From Labilithrix sp. (GTDB lineage Bacteria; Myxococcota_A; Polyangia; Polyangiales; Polyangiaceae): a stretch of 64,000 bases of DNA. How positions within the stretch are numbered: position 1 is the stretch's first letter; every line of letters starts with the position of its first letter. Below, piece after piece: positions 43,236 through 52,402 of the stretch. Location of the stretch: the NCBI GenBank assembly GCA_019637195.1, contig JAHBWA010000023.1, forward strand, positions 1 through 64,000. The letters run 5' to 3'. The notes beneath the pieces are model-generated. The model searched no databases and had not been told where the DNA came from. It worked only from the letters and a program-made list of their open reading frames with translations. The position numbers and the translations under genes were made by a program.

Positions 43236-44660
43236 ATGGGCGAGAGCCGCACCCACCTGCCCGTCCTCGACGCTCGAGCCACCGCCCAGCCGCGGGCGCT
43301 CGGCAGCGGCTCGCTCGGCACCGACGGCCGCCGCCGGCGGCCGTACCCCGCCGACGTCCGCGGACGCTGGGTGCGCGCTCGCCGCGTGGTGTACTTCGCG
43401 CTGATCGCGCTCTGGGCGGCGCTGCCGTGGATCCCGATCGGCGGCCACCCGGCGGTCTTCCTCGACGTCGACCGCCGGAGCTTCTTCCTCTTCGGAGCGA
43501 CGTTCAACGCGCAAGACATCTGGCTCCTCTTCTTCGCCGTCACCGGCTTCGGCTTCGGGCTCGCCGTCCTGACCGCGCTGCTCGGCCGCGCGTGGTGCGG
43601 CTGGGCGTGCCCGCAGACCGTCTTCGTCGAGGGCGTGTTCCGCCCGATCGAGCGCCTCGTCAACGGCCCTCGCAACACCGCGCTCGAGCGCGCGAAGGGC
43701 CCGACGACCTTCGACACGATCTGGCGGAAGTTCGCGACCCACGCGCTCTACGTCGTCGCGGCGGCGTTCGCGGCGCACGTGTTCCTCGCCTACTTCGTCT
43801 CGCTGCCCGGCCTCTGGGCGATGCTGCGGACGAGCCCGGCGGCCCACCCCGAGGCGTTCGCGTGGATGCTCGGCACGACGGCCCTCTTCTACGTGTCCTT
43901 CGGCGTCGCCCGCGAGCAGTTCTGCGTCGTCGTCTGCCCCTACGGGCGCCTGCAGTCCGTGCTCATCGACGACGACGCGCTCGTCGTCGGCTACGACGAG
44001 CGCCGCGGCGAGCCGCGCGGCAAGGCGAAGACCGAAGGCCGCGGCGACTGCGTCGACTGCAACCGCTGCGTCGTCGTCTGCCCGACCGGCATCGACATCC
44101 GCGAGGGGCTGCAGCTCGACTGCATCGCGTGCACGGCCTGCATCGACGCGTGCGACGACGTCATGGATCGGCTGAAGCAGCCGCGCGGGCTGATCCGCTA
44201 CGACTCGCTCCGCGGCCTCCGGGGCGAGGCGCGCCGGTTCCTTCGCCCGAGGCTCGTCGTGTACGGCGTCATGCTCCTCGCCGGCGTGGCGGTCGCGGCG
44301 GTCGCCCTGCACCGGCGCGAGCCGTTCGAGGCGAACGCCCTCCGCCTCCCCGGGACGCCGTACACGCGCGAGGCAGGCAAGCTCCGCAACGGCTTCGAGC
44401 TTCACCTCGTGAACAAGAGCTCCTCGCCGGCCACGTTCACGATCGCCCCCGCCGCGCCCGGCGACCTCGAGGTGCTCATCCCGATCCCGAGCGTCGAGAT
44501 CGAGCCGCTCGGCAGCCGGCGCGTCCCGTTCTTCGTCTCGCTCGACGAGGCGCGCTTCGACGGCGACCGCCCGATCACCCTGCGCGTCACCGGCAACGGC
44601 GCGTCGAAGGACGTCGCGACGCGGTTCCTCGGCGCGCCGGCCGCGGGGGGCCCCCGATGA
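43236..44660 (+). CDS. ccoG: cbb3 oxidase accessory iron-sulfur protein CcoG
   Basis: 474 residues. Membrane helices, the C-G-W-A-C-P-Q-T site, C-P-Y-G-R-L-Q-S, and two 4Fe-4S motifs (C-V-D-C-N-R-C-V-V-V-C-P and C-I-A-C-T-A-C-I-D-A-C-D), then a C-terminal Ig-like periplasmic domain. CcoG is a cupric reductase in oxidase assembly. Full length. Confidence 0.9.
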   Translation: MGESRTHLPVLDARATAQPRALGSGSLGTDGRRRRPYPADVRGRWVRARRVVYFALIALWAALPWIPIGGHPAVFLDVDRRSFFLFGATFNAQDIWLLFFAVTGFGFGLAVLTALLGRAWCGWACPQTVFVEGVFRPIERLVNGPRNTALERAKGPTTFDTIWRKFATHALYVVAAAFAAHVFLAYFVSLPGLWAMLRTSPAAHPEAFAWMLGTTALFYVSFGVAREQFCVVVCPYGRLQSVLIDDDALVVGYDERRGEPRGKAKTEGRGDCVDCNRCVVVCPTGIDIREGLQLDCIACTACIDACDDVMDRLKQPRGLIRYDSLRGLRGEARRFLRPRLVVYGVMLLAGVAVAAVALHRREPFEANALRLPGTPYTREAGKLRNGFELHLVNKSSSPATFTIAPAAPGDLEVLIPIPSVEIEPLGSRRVPFFVSLDEARFDGDRPITLRVTGNGASKDVATRFLGAPAAGGPR

Positions 44661-45355
44661 ACCCGCTCGTCCCGGCGCTGCTGATGGGCCTCTTCGGCGG
44701 CGCCCACTGCGTCGTCATGTGCGGCGGCGTCTCGTCGAGCCTCTGCGCGGGGCGCCCCCGCTCGACGGGGCTCTCGCTGGCGTACAACGCGGGCCGCGTC
44801 ACGAGCTACGGCCTCCTAGGGCTCGCCGTCGGCGCGCTCGGCTCGCTCCAGCTCGGCGCGACGATGGAGGCGCTTCGCTTCACGCTGCGCGCGCTCGCGG
44901 CGATCTGCATGCTCACGGTCGGCCTTCACCTCGTCGGCCTGCCGTCGTTCGTGAAGCTGCTCGAGTCCGCCGGCGCGCCGCTCTGGCGGCGGGCGCTACC
45001 CCTCACGCGACGCCTCTTGCCGCTGCGCTCGCCGTGGCACGCGCTCGCGGCGGGCGGCCTCTGGGCCTTCATGCCGTGCGGTCTGCTCTACGGCGCGCTG
45101 GCGCTCGCGGCGAGCGCCGGCTCCGCCTCGCTCGGCGCGGCCACGATGCTCGCGTTCGGCGCCGGGACGCTGCCGACGATGATCGCCGTCGGGCTCCTCG
45201 CGAGCCGTGTCGCGCGGACCTTCACGCGCGCGTGGGTGCGACGGGCCGCCGGCGCGCTCGTCCTCGCGTTCGGCCTCTGGTCCACGGCCGGGCTCACGGG
45301 GCAGCTCGGGCTCGTCCGCGGTGAGCCCGCGCACGCGTGCTGTCCTCGTCGCTGA
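44657..45355 (+). CDS. SafE/TauE-DsbD-like membrane protein of cco cluster
   Basis: 232 residues, about six helices, overlapping ccoG by four bases. G-G-A-H-C-V-V-M-C-G-G near the start and F-M-P-C-G-L-L-Y-G in the second half are the paired cysteine motifs of the sulfite exporter TauE/SafE family members found in cco clusters, thought to handle copper or thiols. The C-terminus ends H-A-C-C-P, a possible metal site. No ccoH is present in this operon. Confidence 0.8.
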   Translation: MNPLVPALLMGLFGGAHCVVMCGGVSSSLCAGRPRSTGLSLAYNAGRVTSYGLLGLAVGALGSLQLGATMEALRFTLRALAAICMLTVGLHLVGLPSFVKLLESAGAPLWRRALPLTRRLLPLRSPWHALAAGGLWAFMPCGLLYGALALAASAGSASLGAATMLAFGAGTLPTMIAVGLLASRVARTFTRAWVRRAAGALVLAFGLWSTAGLTGQLGLVRGEPAHACCPRR

Positions 45356-45373
45356 AGCGCGGCTCCCGAGCCG

Positions 45374-45389
45374 AGGCATGCGGCTTGCT
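45374..45389 (+). promoter_or_regulatory. Sigma-54-type promoter candidate for CDP-alcohol gene
   Basis: AGGCATGCGGCTTGCT with an intact TTGCT. The -12 C is 19 nt before the ATG at 45407 and only 7 before the GTG at 45395, favouring the ATG. Confidence 0.45.
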
Positions 45390-45406
45390 CTCACGTGAGC
45401 CGTCGC

Positions 45407-46018
45407 ATGCTGAACGCCGCACACGCCCCCGCCGAGCTCCGCCGCAGCGGAGCCGATCCGCGTCCGCGGCGTGGCTGGAGCGCGCTCTCGGCGCGTGATC
45501 TCGTGCGCGTCCCCGGCCTGCTCAGCCTCTCGCGCATCCCGCTCGCCGCGCTCTTCCCGCTCACGCTCGGCCGCCCGGGCTGGGGCATCGGTCTGCTCGC
45601 GCTCGCAGGCGCGACGGACCTGCTCGACGGCTGGTACGCGCGGCGCTTCCACCAGCAGACCAGCACCGGCGCGCTGCTCGACGGCGTCACCGACAAGGTG
45701 TTCGTCCTCACGGTCGTCGCGTCGCTGGTGGTGTCGGGCTCGATGTCGCTGATGGAGACCGTGCTCCTCGGGACGCGCGACATCGGCGAGCTCGCGCTGG
45801 CGGTGCGTCTCGGGCTCGATCCGCGCCGGCGACGGCGCGTGAAGGTCCCGCGCGCGAACGTCGGCGGCAAGATCGCGACGACGCTGCAATACGCGGCGAT
45901 CGTCGCCGTGATCCTCGACAGCAGCCAGCGCGCGGTCTTCATCGGCGCCGCCGCGCTCGCCGGGATCCTCGCGTCCGCGTCGTACTGGAACCGCGACGTC
46001 ACGGCGGCGCGCGCCTGA
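45407..46018 (+). CDS. CDP-alcohol phosphatidyltransferase-family protein
   Basis: 203 residues (207 if the in-frame GTG at 45395 is used). The full family motif D-G-x2-A-R-x8-G-x3-D-x3-D is present (D-G-W-Y-A-R ... G-A-L-L-D-G-V-T-D), with about five membrane helices. It transfers a phosphatidyl or similar group from CDP-alcohol to an acceptor alcohol, as PgsA does; the acceptor is unknown. Confidence 0.82.
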   Translation: MLNAAHAPAELRRSGADPRPRRGWSALSARDLVRVPGLLSLSRIPLAALFPLTLGRPGWGIGLLALAGATDLLDGWYARRFHQQTSTGALLDGVTDKVFVLTVVASLVVSGSMSLMETVLLGTRDIGELALAVRLGLDPRRRRRVKVPRANVGGKIATTLQYAAIVAVILDSSQRAVFIGAAALAGILASASYWNRDVTAARA

Positions 46019-46048
46019 CACGCTCCGGTGGCGCGCGGCAGGCCGCCG

Positions 46049-46561
46049 TCACGGCTTCAGGCGCTCGGTGACGTCCTTCCCGCTGACCATGTCGACGCCG
46101 AAGAGATCGACCCATCGCACGCGCGGGATGAACGCGCTCTCGTCCGACGAGACGTACATGCGTGACAAGACCGCGCTCCGCCCGCCGATCAGCACCTGCG
46201 CCACCCAACGTCCCTGCCAGAGCACGACGCGAATGGCCCGATCCTTCGCGGCGTTCAGGTACACGAGCCACGATCCCGACGGCTCGGCGGCGACCCGGAA
46301 CCCGTAGGCGCGGCGGTCCAGTGAGCTCAACCCCTCCCGGCGGCCGTCCTCGGCGAGGAGCACCCAGTAGGCGACGACCGGCCCGCGCACCGCGAGCTTG
46401 TCGGAGCCGTCGAGGACCGCATCGTAGTTCACGATGTTCGCGTTCTTGCTCCGCTCGATCCGGAACAGCGGCACGTAGACCGGCGCAGCGACGGCGTCCG
46501 CCGAGGCCAGGACGGCCGCCACGCCGCCGATCGCGCTTCGCCGGGAGAGTCGGAGAGCCAT
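46049..46561 (-). CDS. Exported DUF4833 protein
   Basis: 170 residues. The ATG at 46561 gives M-A-L-R-L-S-R-R-S-A-I-G-G-V-A-A-V, a signal peptide with twin arginines. R-I-E-R-S-K-N-A-N-I-V-N-Y-D, A-Y-W-V-L-L-A-E-D-G-R-R-E and A-Y-G-F match DUF4833. Function unknown. The frame upstream is antisense to the CBS gene. Confidence 0.8.
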   Translation of the reverse strand: MALRLSRRSAIGGVAAVLASADAVAAPVYVPLFRIERSKNANIVNYDAVLDGSDKLAVRGPVVAYWVLLAEDGRREGLSSLDRRAYGFRVAAEPSGSWLVYLNAAKDRAIRVVLWQGRWVAQVLIGGRSAVLSRMYVSSDESAFIPRVRWVDLFGVDMVSGKDVTERLKP

Positions 46562-46574
46562 CCGCCTCGCCGTC

Positions 46575-46590
46575 TGCAACCGTCGTACCC
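46575..46590 (-). promoter_or_regulatory. Sigma-54-type promoter candidate for DUF4833 gene
   Basis: The minus strand reads GGGTACGACGGTTGCA with an intact TTGCA. The -12 C is 15 nt before the ATG. Confidence 0.4.
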
Positions 46591-46663
46591 CGGGGCGCGC
46601 AGCCCATTCGTTCAGCGCGCGCACACCGCGCGTGAAGCCTCGAGCGCGCCCCGCCCCTCCGCC

Positions 46664-46678
46664 GCGCAGGACCTGCGC
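46664..46678. promoter_or_regulatory. Candidate activator palindrome (RYGCA-N5-TGCGC)
   Basis: GCGCAGGACCTGCGC is a perfect palindrome around a central A, lying between divergent promoters, about 107 and 116 bp from the two predicted transcript starts. Confidence 0.5.
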
Positions 46679-46760
46679 CGCCGCGCGAGCGGTGCGCGTC
46701 TCCCCCCCGCGGGAACGCGTCTGGACGCTCGAAATGCGAGCCGCGACGGCGAGGGGCGAG

Positions 46761-46776
46761 AGGCACGCGCCTCGCA
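46761..46776 (+). promoter_or_regulatory. Sigma-54-type promoter candidate for CBS gene
   Basis: AGGCACGCGCCTCGCA: GGCAC, N5, TCGCA. The -12 C is 13 nt before the ATG at 46788. Confidence 0.4.
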
Positions 46777-46787
46777 AAGCGAGGCTC

Positions 46788-47270
46788 ATGTCCGCCGACT
46801 CCCCGCGCGCCCTCGAGGTCGCGCCGCTCCCGACCCGCTGCAACGAGATCATGAAGCAGCCGGTGCGCTGCGTGCGGGATACCGACACTGTGCAGAGCGC
46901 GGCGCGCTTGATGCGCGACGCCGACGTCGGCTTCCTCCCGGTCTGCTACCAGGACGGCTCCGTCGCGGGCATCCTCACGGACCGAGACATCGTCACGCGC
47001 GCATGCGCCGGCGACGGGCCCCCTTCGGCCGTGATCGTCGGCGACATCATGACGCGCGCCGTCGTCGCCTGCCGCCCCGACGAGGCCATCGCCAAGGCGA
47101 GCGCCCGGATGCGACAGCACCACCTCACGCGGATCGTGATCCTCGACGCGCGCCGCACCCCGGTCGGGGTCATCAGCCTGTCGGACGTCGCGCAGTACGA
47201 GCACCCGACGAAGGTCGGCCGAACGCTCCAGGCCGTCGCCGAGCGCAAGTACGGCCCCGAGCGTCCCTGA
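46788..47270 (+). CDS. CBS-pair protein
   Basis: 160 residues. CBS motifs at about 20-78 (E-I-M-K-Q-P-V-R-C-V ... G-F-L-P-V ... G-I-L-T-D-R-D-I-V-T-R) and 84-140 (D-I-M-T-R-A-V-V-A-C ... R-I-V-I-L-D ... G-V-I-S-L-S-D-V). Fourth stand-alone CBS pair of the window, again with the promoter geometry described in the findings. Confidence 0.87.
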   Translation: MSADSPRALEVAPLPTRCNEIMKQPVRCVRDTDTVQSAARLMRDADVGFLPVCYQDGSVAGILTDRDIVTRACAGDGPPSAVIVGDIMTRAVVACRPDEAIAKASARMRQHHLTRIVILDARRTPVGVISLSDVAQYEHPTKVGRTLQAVAERKYGPERP

Positions 47271-47331
47271 GCATCGCCGGCGGCGGGCCGCGCCGGGATG
47301 CGCGCGGTTCAGGGCCATGATGCGCGCGGGC

Positions 47332-48267
47332 TCAGGGCGCCATGATGCGCCCCGGGGCGCCGTTCGCGCCGTTCACGGTGTGGCAGGAGTTGCAGTCGCC
47401 CGACGTCACGGTGCCGACCATAGCGCGCGTCTGCTGCCCGTTCGTCACGACCGCGCGCAGCGGGGGCCGCGGGCGCTCACCGTTGCGCGTGAGGAAGTTG
47501 CCGGACGCGTTGACCGGCATGTTGAAGACCCGGTTGCGCGAGTCGGTGACGACGACGCGGAGCTGAGGCGGCGGCGCCGAGCCGATGCAGTCGTCGGGCT
47601 CGTGCAAGCTCGGGTAGACGGTGCCGCCGATCCGCAGGTTGGGTCCGCCCTGCTGCTGGTGGCACGCGTTGCACGCCTCGCCCGGGTTCATCAGGGGCGT
47701 GCCGTCGTCGTCGTCCCCCATCCACATCTGGCCGCTCGTGCACTTCGGTCCGGCGTCCGCGCCGGCGTCGGTGCCGCCGTCGCCCGCGGGCGGCGGCGGA
47801 TCCGTGCACGCGGTCGAGTTCCTCGGCGTTCCGGCGTCGATCCACTCCTCGAAGCTCGCGATCTCGTCGTCCTCGGGCGGCACCGCGGGCGTCGGCGGCA
47901 TCGTCTTCGCGCGCATCTCGTCGAGCGCGACCTCCGCGATCGTCTTCGTCGGATCCTTCTTCGACTTTGCCTTGAGGTCGTCGTAGTCGAGGAGCGGCGG
48001 AGGGTCGTCGCCGCCATGGCACGCGATGCAGCGGTTCTCGAGGATGCCCTGCACGTCGCACGGCAGGCCGGTCGCCAGCCCGGTCCCCGCGGGACCGGAG
48101 GGCTCGGACGGCTTGGAGCCCGGCGGGATGACGCTCGAACCGGCGTCGTCGCGCGTGACGTCCTCCGGGGCCGACGACGGGTCGCCGCTGCACGCGATCG
48201 CGACGACGGCGACGGCCAGCGAAGGGAGAGTCAAGACGAAGAAGGCTCGACGCACGGGCAGCTCCAT
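47332..48267 (-). CDS. Triheme cytochrome-like lipoprotein
   Basis: 311 residues. Start M-E-L-P-V-R-R-A-F; the signal peptide ends V-A-I-A-C-S (lipobox). Heme sites CIACH, CNACH and CNSCH are far apart, the first in a small cytochrome domain with M-P-P and E-E-W-I-D-A-G, as in DUF1585/planctomycete-type cytochrome modules. A Pro/Asp/Ala-rich linker divides the protein. Probably a surface electron carrier; partner unknown. Confidence 0.8.
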   Translation of the reverse strand: MELPVRRAFFVLTLPSLAVAVVAIACSGDPSSAPEDVTRDDAGSSVIPPGSKPSEPSGPAGTGLATGLPCDVQGILENRCIACHGGDDPPPLLDYDDLKAKSKKDPTKTIAEVALDEMRAKTMPPTPAVPPEDDEIASFEEWIDAGTPRNSTACTDPPPPAGDGGTDAGADAGPKCTSGQMWMGDDDDGTPLMNPGEACNACHQQQGGPNLRIGGTVYPSLHEPDDCIGSAPPPQLRVVVTDSRNRVFNMPVNASGNFLTRNGERPRPPLRAVVTNGQQTRAMVGTVTSGDCNSCHTVNGANGAPGRIMAP

Positions 48268-48492
48268 GGCTTCGCCTCGAGGCCGACCGCGGCGGGGCGC
48301 TCGGGCGATGCGTTCATGTTGCTTCGACCCGGGGCGTTCGCCAAGGACATCATGCATCCTACACGCGCCGCCCGGCGCACCGCCAACGGGCGCCTCACGG
48401 CGCTGCCGGAATTCTTCCTCACCGCTGTCCAGAGCTGCGACCTGCTCTCCTGTCGACGCAGAGACAGGTGCGATCCACTCGAGCCGAAGCGC

Positions 48493-48912
48493 TCACGCGG
48501 CGCGCCGCATGGGCGCGCTCCCTGGAGGCGGGATCGTCGGAGGGGTCGACCGACAGACGATCCGAAGGAGCTTGCCGCTCTGGTGAGACGGCGCGCGGAC
48601 GGTCGGGCGCTCCGAGTCGTGGGAAGAGGCGTCCGCGACGAGCGAGAGCGCGCGGAGCCGCGGGAGGAAGGTCGAGACGCTCCGCCATCCGTCGAGCGCG
48701 CTCGGGAGCTTCGGGGGCGCCGGCAGGACGGTGGGGAGGGCGTGCGCGTCGACCTCGACGAGGACCGTCGGCACCGAGGTCGGGCCGTCGTCGGCGCCGT
48801 CCACCGCCGGGAGTCTCAGCGGGACGACCGCCGATCCGCGGTCGGTGTCGTCGTTCGCGGCGCTCTGGGCTTCGATCATCGGGACCTCACTGGACCATCG
48901 AGAGGAATTCAT
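48493..48912 (-). CDS. Hypothetical protein
   Basis: 139 residues from the ATG at 48912, preceded by GGTGGGAGA. Codon third positions are strongly G/C like neighbouring genes, which favours a real gene. V-P-T-V-L-V-E-V-D-A-H-A-L-P-T-V-L-P is the only striking phrase. No signal peptide, helix or family recognised. Confidence 0.5.
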   Translation of the reverse strand: MNSSRWSSEVPMIEAQSAANDDTDRGSAVVPLRLPAVDGADDGPTSVPTVLVEVDAHALPTVLPAPPKLPSALDGWRSVSTFLPRLRALSLVADASSHDSERPTVRAPSHQSGKLLRIVCRSTPPTIPPPGSAPMRRAA

Positions 48913-49231
48913 CGCGTCTCCCACCGGCGCCTTCGGGGGCGCCTGGGAGGATCTGGTGCAGCAACCCTGCCATGACAAAACATCAACAAATCAATTAGTT
49001 CGACACGGCCATGGACATGACGGGGACGTCAGCGGCTTGGCGTCCCCGTCAATTCCGTGGGCGCGGCGCCGCAGCCGCAACACCACGGCAGCTCGATCGA
49101 AGAGCGCCGCCGGGCCTCGCGACCACGGCGGCTCGATCGAAGAGCGCCGCCGGGCCTCGCGACCACGGCGGCTCGATCGAAGAGAGCCGCCGGGCCTCGC
49201 GACCACGGCGGCTCGATCGTGACAGTAGCCG
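48913..49231. other. Intergenic region with minisatellite
   Basis: Between two minus-strand genes. Bases 48978-49010 are unusually AT-rich for this window (acaaaacatcaacaaatcaa), followed by the 40-bp repeats below. No gene evident. Confidence 0.6.
49081..49220. repeat. 40-bp tandem minisatellite
   Basis: Unit gctcgatcgaagagcgccgc plus cgggcctcgcgaccacggcg, complete at 49091, 49131 and 49171 and partial at 49211; the third differs by one base. Forty is not a multiple of three, so it is not a coding repeat. It lies just past the end of the polysaccharide synthase gene. Confidence 0.9.
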
Positions 49232-51304
49232 TCAGGCCGCGTTGCGAAGCGGCGGAGGAGAGGCGGGCGGCGGCCGCGAATGGCGAGGCGTTCGCGCCGG
49301 CTCGATCCGCGTCAGCTTCGCCAGGCCGGCCACGCGCCGCCCGGGCACCAGCGACAGACGCGCGGCGGGCGCCAGCGAGACCAACGCAGGCGGTGCCAGC
49401 GAGACCCGCGCCGCGGGCGCCAGCGAGACCCGCGCCGCGGGCGCCAGCGAGACCAACGCCGCGGGCGCCAGCGAGATCCGCGCCGCCGGCGCCAGCGACG
49501 GCGTGACCTGCGCCGTCGTCGCGAGCACCTCGGCCACCACCGCAGGAGCCGCCGCCGGCGCGGCGCTCGGAACCTCACGCGGCTTCAGCACGCGACGCTT
49601 TCCGGTCGTCCACCCCTCGAAGCCGCTCGGCGTCCACTTCGTCTCGTGCCACCCGAACCAGAACCACCCGAGCGGGACGTCGTTGTGGAGCACCGAGCGC
49701 ACGGTCAGCGCGAACGCCCGCCGGAGCCGATAGGCGATCGCGATGCGCGAGAGCCGACTCTTGATGAACGTCTCCTCGGGCGCGAAGTTCGTGTTCACGC
49801 CGAAGAAGACGATGTCCTGCGCGATCCCGATGATGCTCGGGAGGACGGTGAACACGAAGTGGTAGACGACCGAGAGCGGAACCGCGAGGAGCTTCGCGCC
49901 GTCTCGACGAAGGCCACCGTCGACCATCACGGTGAAGAGCGTCGTGTAGGAGTGAACCACCAGCGCGACGGCGTGCGCGACGATGAGACCGATGACGACG
50001 CTGCCCTTCAGGAGCGACAGCGGCAAGAGCAGCAGCGACGCCGTCATCAAGGCCGTGCCCATCACGAGACGCACGGTGTTGCTGAACGCCGGCATCCCGG
50101 CGGCCCAATTGAAGCCGAAGACCGGCGACCACCTCAGCGTGTTGTGGATACGCGAGCTGTTCCAGCGAATGCGCTGCTTGAAGAGCGCCTTGATCGTCGT
50201 CGGCGTCTTCGTGCAGATGCGCGCCGAGCTCTCGTAGGAGACGGGCCGGAAGAAGTAGGCGCGGAGCATGTACAGCGCGGCGTGCGCCGGGGTCCGCGGC
50301 AGCTCGAGCGTGAGCCTCCCGGAGGTCCACCGCGCGCAGCAAGCCAGCCAGGTCATCCAGGTGTCGTCGCCCGGCCCCGTCATCGCCTCGGGCAGCTCCT
50401 TCACGTCGCTCGTGGCGAAGCTGGGCGGCGCCGCGCCGAGCCACCACGCGAGCCAGTGACGGAGACGCAACGTCTGCATGAACGCGGCCCACCGCGGTCC
50501 CTCGAGGACGAGCTCCGACCACGTGCAGTAGAGGGCGCCGGACGCGCCGACGACCGGAGTGAGCTTCCAGTTGAACTTCCCGACCGCGATCGACTGCGTG
50601 TACTCGCGCGCGACCTGAATCGCGATCTGTCCGCGCACCGTGAAGAAGCTCCGCCAGCCCTTCCAGTAGTCCTCCTTCGCGATGCACACGTTCGACGTGA
50701 CGATCATCGGGCGCGCGCCGGAGATCCGACCCCGCTTGAAGAGCCGGGCGACCATCGCGCGGAGCGCGTCTTCACCGAGCGCGCTGTCCGCGTCCATGTT
50801 GAAGAAGACCGTGGGGAAGCCGGGGACGACGCCCGCCTCGACCTTCGCGCGGAGGAAGCGGACACCGTGCTCGATCGCCACCGCCTTGCCCGTGCGACGT
50901 TCGGTGCACGTGGCGAACACGTGGACCCGCTCGCGCGACGTCACCGCGACGAAGCGCTCGAGCGCCGCGAACAGCTCCGGCTTGGTGCGGCCGTCGTCGA
51001 TCGCGGCGATGAGATAGAGCTCACCCGGGTAGCCGTTGTCCACGACGCTCGTGATCGCGGCCTTCAGGCCCTCGAGATCGCCCTGGGACCGGAGGAGCGT
51101 CGGCATCACGACGAGGGCCGCCGGATACTCCGGGAGGGTCGTGCGGCTCGCCTCTCGTCCCCGGCCGTAGATGACGAGCCAGCGGAAGAGCAAGAAGACG
51201 TAGTGAACCTGGTAGAGCGCGAACGTGACGAAGAGGACCCAGCGCGCGCCCGACAGGTGCTGAAACGCGCTGTTGGTCTCGAGATACCAGACGAAGTGTT
51301 CCAT
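49232..51304 (-). CDS. Membrane-bound processive family 2 glycosyltransferase
   Basis: 690 residues. Helices at about 22-45 and several at 400-530 flank a GT2 catalytic domain with A-I-D-D-G, N-M-D-A-D-S (D-x-D), G-A-S-G-A-L-Y, G-P-G-D-D-T-W and Q-R-I-R-W. These are the D,D,D,QxxRW residues of processive synthases such as Alg8, BcsA and hyaluronan synthase. The last 100 residues are an octapeptide repeat (V-S-L-A-P-A-A-R). It is the third gene of a TolC-like / membrane-fusion / synthase operon. The polymer is unknown. Confidence 0.85.
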   Translation of the reverse strand: MEHFVWYLETNSAFQHLSGARWVLFVTFALYQVHYVFLLFRWLVIYGRGREASRTTLPEYPAALVVMPTLLRSQGDLEGLKAAITSVVDNGYPGELYLIAAIDDGRTKPELFAALERFVAVTSRERVHVFATCTERRTGKAVAIEHGVRFLRAKVEAGVVPGFPTVFFNMDADSALGEDALRAMVARLFKRGRISGARPMIVTSNVCIAKEDYWKGWRSFFTVRGQIAIQVAREYTQSIAVGKFNWKLTPVVGASGALYCTWSELVLEGPRWAAFMQTLRLRHWLAWWLGAAPPSFATSDVKELPEAMTGPGDDTWMTWLACCARWTSGRLTLELPRTPAHAALYMLRAYFFRPVSYESSARICTKTPTTIKALFKQRIRWNSSRIHNTLRWSPVFGFNWAAGMPAFSNTVRLVMGTALMTASLLLLPLSLLKGSVVIGLIVAHAVALVVHSYTTLFTVMVDGGLRRDGAKLLAVPLSVVYHFVFTVLPSIIGIAQDIVFFGVNTNFAPEETFIKSRLSRIAIAYRLRRAFALTVRSVLHNDVPLGWFWFGWHETKWTPSGFEGWTTGKRRVLKPREVPSAAPAAAPAVVAEVLATTAQVTPSLAPAARISLAPAALVSLAPAARVSLAPAARVSLAPPALVSLAPAARLSLVPGRRVAGLAKLTRIEPARTPRHSRPPPASPPPLRNAA
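49358..49500. repeat. In-frame 24-bp repeats coding VSLAPAAR
   Basis: Six near-identical 24-base units around gcgccagcgagacccgcgcc encode the C-terminal octapeptide repeat of the glycosyltransferase. Confidence 0.85.
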
Positions 51305-51316
51305 GGCTGGCCGGGC

Positions 51317-52402
51317 TCAGTGACCGATGTGGCGGACGCGCAAGACCTTCTCGTGCGCCGCGTCGTGATCGGCGAGCTCGAGGATGGCGTACTGACCACG
51401 CGCGATCTCGGACCACGGATCCTGCGCGACCACCTCGCCTGGCAAGACCTCCTTCACCCGCCCGACCACGCGGCAGTTGAAGAGCGCCCACGTGCAGGTG
51501 AGGAGGGTCGCGTCCGCCGTCACGCCCTTGAGCTGGGTGTACGGGATGAACGCGACGTCGGTGCTCGCTTCGACGGCGCGGTAGAGGGGTCGGCTCCTCA
51601 GCTGCTTCAGGATCTCGTCCATTCGCGTCAGGCTCTCGGCGGCGATCTCGCGCTGATCGACGAGCGACCGGCGCTCCGACTGCAGCCGGATGATCTCGAG
51701 CTCGATCCGGACGTCGCGATCCTCGCCCGCGGCGACCTCCGGCAAGAGGGCCGCGCCGCCGCGTCGGCCGGGCGCCTCGGCGAGCGCGCTCGCCGCGAGC
51801 CCGAACTGCAGCTGCTGCAGCCTCACCTCGGTGCGCTGCTTCTCGTTCGCGGCGATCGCGACCCAGAGCTGGCTCAACGCCTGGACCTCGCGCTGCTCCT
51901 CCTGCGCGGAGATCAGCCCCGCGGCGGCGTTCTTCTTCGCCTGCAGGACGACGCCCTCCTGACGACGCGACATCTCGTTCAAGACGGCCTGTTGCCGATC
52001 GAGCGAGCCCATCACGGTCCGCGCGGACGACACCTGCTGGCGTGACGAGCGCGCCGCCCACTGCATCGCCTTCTGGCCGTTCTCACGGATGTCGCCGAGG
52101 CGCGCGATCGCGGAGTCGACGCCCTTCACGTCGACGTCGATGCGGTCGATGTCCGAGCGCAGCTTCGCGCGCTGAACGAGCTGCTCGTTGAGCCGAACGT
52201 TGATCTGCACGACCGCGTCGTTGTCGGGCGTGAGCGTGATCGGCGCGACCCAGGAGTCGGTGAACGCCAGGTAGGCGCTGCGCACGAGGAGCGCGAGGCC
52301 GATGACGAGCGCGAGGAGCGCGAGGAGCGACACGATCCGCGGCCCCACGCCGGTCCTGCTCTCCGACTCCATCGCCCCGATGCTCTCAACCTTCGCGCTC
52401 AT
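51317..52402 (-). CDS. HlyD/Alg44-like membrane fusion protein
   Basis: 361 residues. One membrane helix (about 22-45), a long coiled-coil hairpin (about 70-250), then a small beta domain with F-I-P-Y-T-Q-L, C-T-W-A-L-F-N-C-R-V-V-G-R-V and a barrel-like end. No PilZ domain, unlike Alg44. It begins within the stop of the TolC-like gene and ends 12 bases before the synthase, so it likely bridges synthase and outer membrane. Confidence 0.82.
   Translation of the reverse strand: MSAKVESIGAMESESRTGVGPRIVSLLALLALVIGLALLVRSAYLAFTDSWVAPITLTPDNDAVVQINVRLNEQLVQRAKLRSDIDRIDVDVKGVDSAIARLGDIRENGQKAMQWAARSSRQQVSSARTVMGSLDRQQAVLNEMSRRQEGVVLQAKKNAAAGLISAQEEQREVQALSQLWVAIAANEKQRTEVRLQQLQFGLAASALAEAPGRRGGAALLPEVAAGEDRDVRIELEIIRLQSERRSLVDQREIAAESLTRMDEILKQLRSRPLYRAVEASTDVAFIPYTQLKGVTADATLLTCTWALFNCRVVGRVKEVLPGEVVAQDPWSEIARGQYAILELADHDAAHEKVLRVRHIGH

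Noticed and set aside
45395..45406. GTG start for the CDP-alcohol phosphotransferase
   Set aside because: It is only 7 nt from the sigma-54-type -12 element and adds four non-conserved residues; the ATG at 45407 fits better, though the GTG is not excluded.
49081..49220. CRISPR-like array
   Set aside because: The 40-bp units are directly abutting with no spacers and no cas genes are present.
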